A stretch of DNA of 64,000 bases from Haliclona indistincta. Its lineage: Eukaryota; Porifera; Demospongiae; Haplosclerida; Chalinidae. The notes under the pieces were generated by a model. That model had not been told where the DNA came from, searched no databases, and worked only from the letters and a program-made list of their open reading frames with translations. Location: assembly GCA_964017065.1 (NCBI GenBank), contig OZ024783.1, positions 4,306,816 to 4,370,815 of the forward strand. Direction: 5' to 3'. Within the stretch, counting starts at the first letter, position 1; every line of letters starts with the position of its first letter. Positions 58,112-64,000 of this stretch are shown here, piece after piece. A program made the translations under genes and the position numbers.

Positions 58112-59165
58112 CACTTGACTTACCGTTCGATTAACTTTAACGTTTATGTAAGAGTACTGCTTAGTGTTGTTCGTCATCGAAGATAGCCCTTTCTCTGTTC
58201 AGAGCTACGTGAAAAATAAATTTAGCATGCCTCGTCTTTACAAACACAAACACCATTTCTTTGTTTACAAAATCTGTCGTGTGAGTGTTGCTTAGCTACT
58301 TGTGGCTATACTCTAAAATAGTTAGACACCTTGGCCAATGGGATAGTTACTAGGCAGTGCTGTGGGTAGTTTTGTTTTCGGAGAAGTCCTGATTTTGTCA
58401 GCAAAAGCCATCTAGGTGAGCAAACCACGCCATAACTCTAGAACAAAGCTTTGCATCGAACTTTCGCTACGTGGTTTAGAAACCTCGGTCGGGTTATGTA
58501 ATGACCTCGCTACGCTCGGCCGTCACAGCAAACCCGCCTCGGTTTCTAGATCCCATGGCCTCGTCGTCTAACTTATATATAGTCCTCATGACATTATCAC
58601 ATGGCACTTTAGTATGTTTTAAACCACCAAGATACACCGACGCAACAGGATATAATACATCAGATTGAACACTGTTTAAGCTCTACGGTTGATACTTTAA
58701 GAAGTAGTGAAATGCAACAGGATACACCATGTACTAGAGCACCATAACATGTGAACATGTTGGTCTGGAGCCATGTACTGGACTACTGGAGTATCGATTG
58801 TGTACTAGCGGTGTGCATGTTACCATTTGCGCACGCTTGACAACCACTGGCTAGTTATTTCTCTCTGTTTTGCATCATCCGGCCTTGCTGCTTTCATGCT
58901 CGTATTGGAGCTATTTTATACTTATCTGTGATGCGCTCAAGCAGCATGAACAATACTGATGATGCCTACATGGACTAGAGCAGCTAATATGTTACTTGGA
59001 TATGACGCATGTACACTCCGCCTACTGAGAACAATGCTGTGTGTAGTGGTTACTATGTCATGAATATGACACCTCTCTAAAGAAGGAACATAGTTAGTTA
59101 GTCATGTCACATTTATACATTGTCTTGAGAGGAAGCAAGTGCGCCATGTGCTGTACTATGTATTC
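58112..59165. other. Gene-poor DNA
   Basis: A small inverted repeat (58469-58556: GTTTAGAAACCTCGGT.. and ..CCTCGGTTTCTAGA). Otherwise no feature. Confidence 0.4.
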
Positions 59166-59169
59166 TTCA

Positions 59170-59545
59170 AGTGTCAAAGCAATGTATGCGTGAACATAAC
59201 TCGGCAACTAAAGCTGATATTGAAAAAGGGATATGTTGGTCCCTAAATAACTAAGCTGTCTAGCTGCATGCCAAGTCTAGTCATGCTACAGAGTGCCCAC
59301 AACGAGATTTTCGATTTCTTTGTTGACGAAGCTGCTCGTTGCTTCGTGCACTTCGTAACGCATTATAGTAGTACGTCTAGCCATCGTTTTTGCAAAACAC
59401 AAAGTACGGTCTTTGCTCTGACTGGATATGCAATGCTTTGTTCAGCCAAACTAACATGCGCGATGCTATATAAGTGTGTTTTTTTTTCGGGCAGCCTTTT
59501 CTGCTTGCTCGTAAGTGCGAGTAGTATCCTGTAACCTTATAAGGC
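59170..59545. mobile_element. Solo arm of the 1.1-kb palindrome family
   Basis: TGTATGCGTGAACATAACTC, AACTAAGCTGTCTAGCTGCA and TATGCAATGCTTTG match the right arm from the centre outward. It ends before the 21-bp repeats. The mismatches show an older copy. Confidence 0.85.
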
Positions 59546-59944
59546 ATTTATCTTACAAGCCCAAGTGAGCATGTGCAGAATGGTAAACATGCACACTGCT
59601 AGTCCAGTATGCAGCTCCAGTCCAGCAATACCCCACCATGTACTGGTCACTTCTCACATGAGCTACATACGGTACCATCCAGATGTAACGTACAGCTTGA
59701 ACGCGTTTCGATTGCGATGGACGCACAATTGCACACAAGTTCAATACGCGAGCAAAGTTGAAGTAGTCATGCTTTCTCGCTCACAACAACACTAGCTGCC
59801 CCTATGCTTAGTAGTATTAGAGTATTTTTCATTAGCATACTCTCTTGAATGGGCGCTTTTTTTTCATACTCATTTGCGAGTGATCATGTTTGCATTTGAA
59901 TGCGTTCGATTTATGCGTTGCATCTGGATGGTACTGTAGTTGCC

Positions 59945-60790
59945 TAATATCTTTGATCAGGAACGCATAATGAGAGAGCGACGTAATAGTGTAAGAGCGG
60001 AAAGCGCTCACACATTTGATTAAAATGTAGAAATCTACGCATGATGGACGTGTTACTAAAGATAGATTGTATGATGGCTGCCTTATGATGACGAGCTACT
60101 ACCGTCAGCGTTTTGGGCTGGAGCTGGGTGGTCAGAGGCTCCTAGGAGGCAATCAAAAGCTTTCTACACACGTGATGACTTCCAGACTATCCCCACGTGC
60201 TGGTGCACAAGCTGTAAAGACACAGTGTGTCTGCCCGTGAACGTAGCTTTCGCTCGTGTCTCAATTCAGTATCCACTGAAGGCAGAAAGCAATAGTGATC
60301 GTTAAGAGTTCATTACCTAAAAGTATGCAACTGGTAATATATCCCATTGGATGGCATTCCCATTGGGCATTTCTACATCACAGTTTACCTATACACAGCG
60401 ATGATTATTATTACTGCTGTTGTGAATATTATTACACACTGGTGAATATCAGTAGCAGCCCTAATGCTTTCTGCTGTATTATTTGTGACATATAAAATGC
60501 ATAACGCCTTCCAAAGGGGTATATTGATGGTTGCATACTCCTAGGTAATGAACTCTTGCGATCGTCTTGGGATAGCTGCTTGCCTCCTAGAAGTCTCTGA
60601 CTTGCCGTTTTTAGCAAAGACGAAACATAAGGTACCGTCGAAACGCCAAGCACCAACCATCGCCCAGTCTATCTTTAGTAACACGTCCATTATGAGTAGA
60701 TTTCTACTTTTAATCAAATGTGTGGGCACTTCCTGTTCCTACTCTATTACATCGCTCTCTCATTGTGCGCTCCTGCCTTGATATATTTTG
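59945..60790. mobile_element. Fold-back element with long diverged arms
   Basis: Left (59945-60080) AATGAGAGAGCGACGTAATA and ATGGACGTGTTACTAAAGAT recur inverted at 60660-60775. CTCCTAGGAGGCAATC (60141) pairs loosely with 60583-60597. TTCATTACCTA.AAGTATGCAA at 60308 pairs with 60530-60550. The minus-strand ORFs at 60432-60729 have no known domain. Confidence 0.65.
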
Positions 60791-62678
60791 GCTACGGTTT
60801 ACAATATTAGCGTCTTTGACCATCCTAATCACTATGCTAGCCATCATGAAAGCAACAAAACCCGGCTCTATTCTGGAAGACAGGGAATCAGTGAAAACAG
60901 TGTGCATTATAACAGTCGGCCATCGGCCATATTCCGCGCAAATGGCAGTGATGGCCGTAGAGTTTACTTCTGATCTGTCATTAATGACCGGTCAATAAAC
61001 GTGAATAAATTAAACGTTACGTGCCACGCCCACTATTTCACTCGTCGATCGTCGACGCTGTTAGCTAGCGCCTGAATTGAACCATGTAAAGTCGGAAAAG
61101 ACCTGCTGCGCCTTCGTCTTCAAGCTGCAAGAAGAGGAAAGTTACCTTTGCTACTTTTAACAAGTGGAAATTACAGTTCGAAAAAGACCACACCACGATG
61201 TCATGCGAAATAAGTAACGGACGATCACGTGGAGACGCTATGGTGCCGCAAGCTTGTAGAACTTGAGCACGAAACTGCTTTTACCGGGATGAATAATTTC
61301 TCAAAGGCCTGGATAGTTGGATCAAGCAACCAAAAAACCAGCAATGTAAGCGACCGTGCTACCAGCGAGCAACATTGTGTTGCCACGGCACACGTCACCT
61401 CAGCAGCAGCCAAGGCCCGTTGAATCAACCAATAACCAGCTATTCACCGATTGCACGCAGTCTTCTCGTGGCAGTGCAGGAGCGCATGAAACGCAAATTT
61501 AACAATTGCGCTAAAGGGAGCATGCATGAGCTTCAGCAAATACATTGCTCACTTATCTCACCAGCAATAATTATGCATGCATCACTTATCACTGACCAAA
61601 TCACTGATTGTTTTCAGTTACTACTCAATAATAATTGCAAACAACAATAATTACTATCAATGAATATTAATGATGTCAGATCACGTCCGTTCAAAGTTGT
61701 GCTGGTCTGACATCATGTCAGACCAGCCGTTAAAAATTATAATGCACACTGGAAAACAACTTCATAATTGTCTACCGGCATATACCAGTAATGCTGGACA
61801 GTGTTTCATTCATTTTAGAGCACTTCTAGGCTCGCCTATAGCCAGTTCGTTTACTTCGTGGGATTAGAAGCCTTGAAGGAAAACAGCTACACATACTCTG
61901 AGAGTCATGTGGTATGGATACACTTAACAAGTTACAGTATGGCTTCATGTGTGCAATCTTATTAATTCGATGTAGAAATTTCACCGTGTAAGATGCTTTT
62001 TTGACCATTATGACCAAAATTAGAGATTTTTATGGCGTAGAAACATCTAACATCTAAGATTTATTTCTCCGCGAAAACCGATGTTTAGACATCTCAAGCG
62101 CTTAGTGAGGGCATCTATTTTGGTTTCCAAGGTGCTCTAAATATTGTAGACACTAAAGTCTAGATATTGTCCATAGCAACCATGGCTTCAAATTTTGTCG
62201 TCTGCATTCAAATCATGACTGCATGAGACGAGCAAGCTAGCGAGCTGGGAAAGGTGTCTTCTCTAGCATCGCATCAGCTCTCATGCGGACTCGCTTGCTT
62301 TAATAAACATCATAATACAACTGGCATCGACAAGTGAAGAGCTACACACCGAATGTTTACAGTATGTGAGCTTGTCACCTTTAGCCACTTTTCAGTGCTT
62401 CAAGCCATTTTGTGAAAGTTCCAAATTAATTTGAAACGCGTTCACATGGACTATGCAAAGTGGATTGAATGCGTGTTCAATCCGGTTCACATGAATCCGT
62501 TTGTAATCAATGCGAATCGAATGCACATTGCGTTTAATCCATCTCCGGTGGTAGATTGAAAGTGGAATGGAAGCGAATTGCGACTTTAGCGCATGGGTGC
62601 ACACTATTGCGAGTAGACAAAAGGTGCTTGGCAGACTAGTAAACCTTCGTAATGGACATTTGAAGCATCGTTGCGAAT
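60791..62678. other. Gene-poor DNA
   Basis: Short palindrome TGGTCTGACAT-C-ATGTCAGACCA at 61710-61732. Inverted GTTCACAT/ATGTGAAC motifs at 62441 and 62785 hint at a decayed element. No gene is supported. Confidence 0.4.
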
Positions 62679-62743
62679 GGATTACTGAAGTGGATGGATT
62701 ACTGAAGTGGATGGATTACTGAAGTGGATGGATTACTGAAGTG
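62679..62743. repeat. 17-bp tandem repeat
   Basis: Four copies of GGATTACTGAAGTGGAT, perfect except at the ends. Confidence 0.9.
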
Positions 62744-63003
62744 ACCAGGACACTGAAGCGAATTCGCATCCAATTCTCTATAATTATGTGAACGCTTGCA
62801 ATGCGCATTGAATTCGCTTGCAATTCTAATTGGCGGTTTTAGGGATACGATGTACATCAAAAGGGGATTCCATGTGAACCTTAAAATTAACCTTTGTTTG
62901 AGTGTGAGTTGTACCAATGCGCTCTGCCTTAAAAGAAAGACTTCATGTTTATTGTCACTAGTTATTAGGTATTCTAAGTGATTATTAAATGTATCTAATT
63001 GAT

Positions 63004-63035
63004 TTGTGACCGCGCATGACAAAAGGGACCTCCTG
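63004..63035 (+). repeat. Terminus resembling the TIR of the gene 1 MITE
   Basis: TTTGTGACCGCGCATGACAA and AAGGGACCTCCTGCC parallel the MITE end GTGACCGTGCATGAGAAAAGGGGGCACTTGCC. No partner end is visible in the window. Confidence 0.45.
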
Positions 63036-63267
63036 CCGCACAATGCATTATTGTATAAACAACCAAAAATAACTGGAAAGTGATCGCATGGGCGAAAGTG
63101 CGGTTTTCACTTTAAACTGTACTACAATGCATAATCTTACTTTAGGCAAAGTTAGAAGCATGAATGATGTACCGTTGTTTAGATCCTAGCTCGAATTGTC
63201 CGGTCGCCATGATAGTTTCTTCGTGTACGGAATTCGTTGTCATGACAACAATACAGACGCGCGCGTA

Positions 63268-64000
63268 ATGGCTGGCGAGAGAGAACGGGCTGTCGCCCGT
63301 GCCTTGAATTTCCTTGGTAGTGCGCAAGAACTAGGTTCCCTGACGTCTCGCGATCAAGATCGAATGAGTGTTCTAATTGCAGACTACTTTTCTGATGTCA
63401 GGGAATACCCCGAGAACGGTAAGCAGATTCATAAAAGGCGGTCTAAAGCTTTACCACAGTTCATGAATAATACTACACAGATTCCTGCTCTGATCTTGAT
63501 GAGGACAGCTGTGAAGGTAAGTACACAAACAAATCAAACACATTAATGGAAGACAATGGTGTGATTATAGATAGTACAGAGACAGCTGCAAGTAGTTCCC
63601 AGGTGGGAGTAGAGTTTCCCTTGATGCCCTACAGTGAAAATGATAGTGATAGTGAGAGTGAATTGGAAGATGGTAAGCTGTCAACATTAGCCCCATTCTG
63701 TAAATTTATCACACTGTTATAGATTTAGTCACTTCTGTACTAGCCACACATCCCACCAATCCTCCAGTCGCTGCAACAACAACTTGCCTCACTGTCTCAC
63801 CAGACACTGCACCTGCTACATGCTCCACCATCCCACCAGTCAGTATACCAACCACTCCCTCCACCCTCCCACCAGTCAGTGTACCAACCACTCCCTCCAC
63901 CATCCCACCAGTCAGTATACCAACCACTCCCTCCACCCTCCCACCAGTCAGTGTACCAACCACTCTGTCCACCCTCCCACCAGTCAGTGTACAAACCACT
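63268..64000 (+). CDS. Partial gene with Pro/Thr repeat domain, unrecognised
   Basis: Exon 1 (63268-63418) starts MAGERERAVARALNFLGSAQ and ends at ENG with donor CG|GTAAGC. Exon 2 (63571-63672, acceptor GATTATAG) is acidic and Ser-rich: MPYSENDSDSESELED. Exon 3 (from 63723, acceptor CTGTTATAG) runs off the window. All three share phase 1 and stay open. Exon 3 encodes a 12-residue repeat, TPSTLPPVSVPT, at least five times, giving an extended proline-rich region. Unspliced read-through of exon 1 stops at 63546. An N-terminal helical module, acidic stretch and Pro-rich tail could be a nuclear or transposon protein. I do not recognise the family. A possible transposon terminus lies 260 bp upstream. 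Confidence 0.55.
63825..64000 (+). repeat. 36-bp coding minisatellite
   Basis: Units of CCCACCAGTCAGTGTACCAA plus CCACTCCCTCCACCCT, at least five copies reaching the window edge, with L/I and V/I alternation between units. The minus-strand Gly/Trp or Gly/Thr ORFs are its shadows. Confidence 0.9.

Noticed and set aside
56861..58177. Mirror ORFs with RTFVRDE or SSLTNVL repeats
   Set aside because: Products of the 21-bp tandem repeat in the palindrome; they occur symmetrically on both strands.

Overview
This is a eukaryotic window, most likely from a demosponge or a similarly compact early-branching metazoan. I infer this from GT-AG introns of only 48-64 nt around the recognisable exons, the absence of operons, the ankyrin / ROCO GTPase / death-domain gene content, and a dense load of small DNA transposons. 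No rRNA, true tRNA, CRISPR array or prokaryotic feature was seen.

Left part (1-16500): mostly mobile DNA. A Helitron coding region runs on the minus strand (10243 down to about 2625). It is broken by a recent LTR retroelement (4407-8502) that has TG...CA LTRs differing at one base, a primer-binding site and a perfect 5-bp target duplication. Around it lie several fold-back elements, microsatellites and a relic of a retroelement ORF.

Core (16567-29900 and 42211-54083): two related, same-strand units, each a giant ankyrin-Roc-COR-death gene followed by an aldo-keto reductase copy. The domain order is that of DAPK1 without the kinase. Gene 1 carries 20 tandem 204-bp units (two ankyrin repeats each) with no indel between unit starts, and its COR region is interrupted by a 254-bp MITE. 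It may end in an exon encoding a C-terminal membrane anchor. Gene 2 is intact, about 3125 residues, with a more diverged ankyrin array. The DNA downstream of the two genes (26480-28560 and 52045-53400) is also duplicated. The reductase copies are frameshifted or have lost exons. I read this as a segmental duplication of a [giant gene + reductase] block.

Between and after the units: fold-back and MITE families of several types. These include a 672-bp element and a 34-bp perfect palindrome that shares its termini, both with 9-bp target duplications. There is also a fold-back element holding a nested 577-bp TIR element with a tRNA-like Pol III promoter, a piggyBac-like MITE, a pogo-like MITE, a 1.1-kb palindrome full of 21-bp repeats, a (GT)n and a (CTG)n tract, and several minisatellites. 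A partial multi-exon gene with a Pro/Thr repeat starts at 63268 and leaves the window.

How the genes might work together: the two giant proteins look like GTPase scaffolds with a variable ankyrin surface and a death-fold output, a plausible layout for a stress or immune signalling sensor. That role is inference. All coordinates, splice sites and identities were read by eye.
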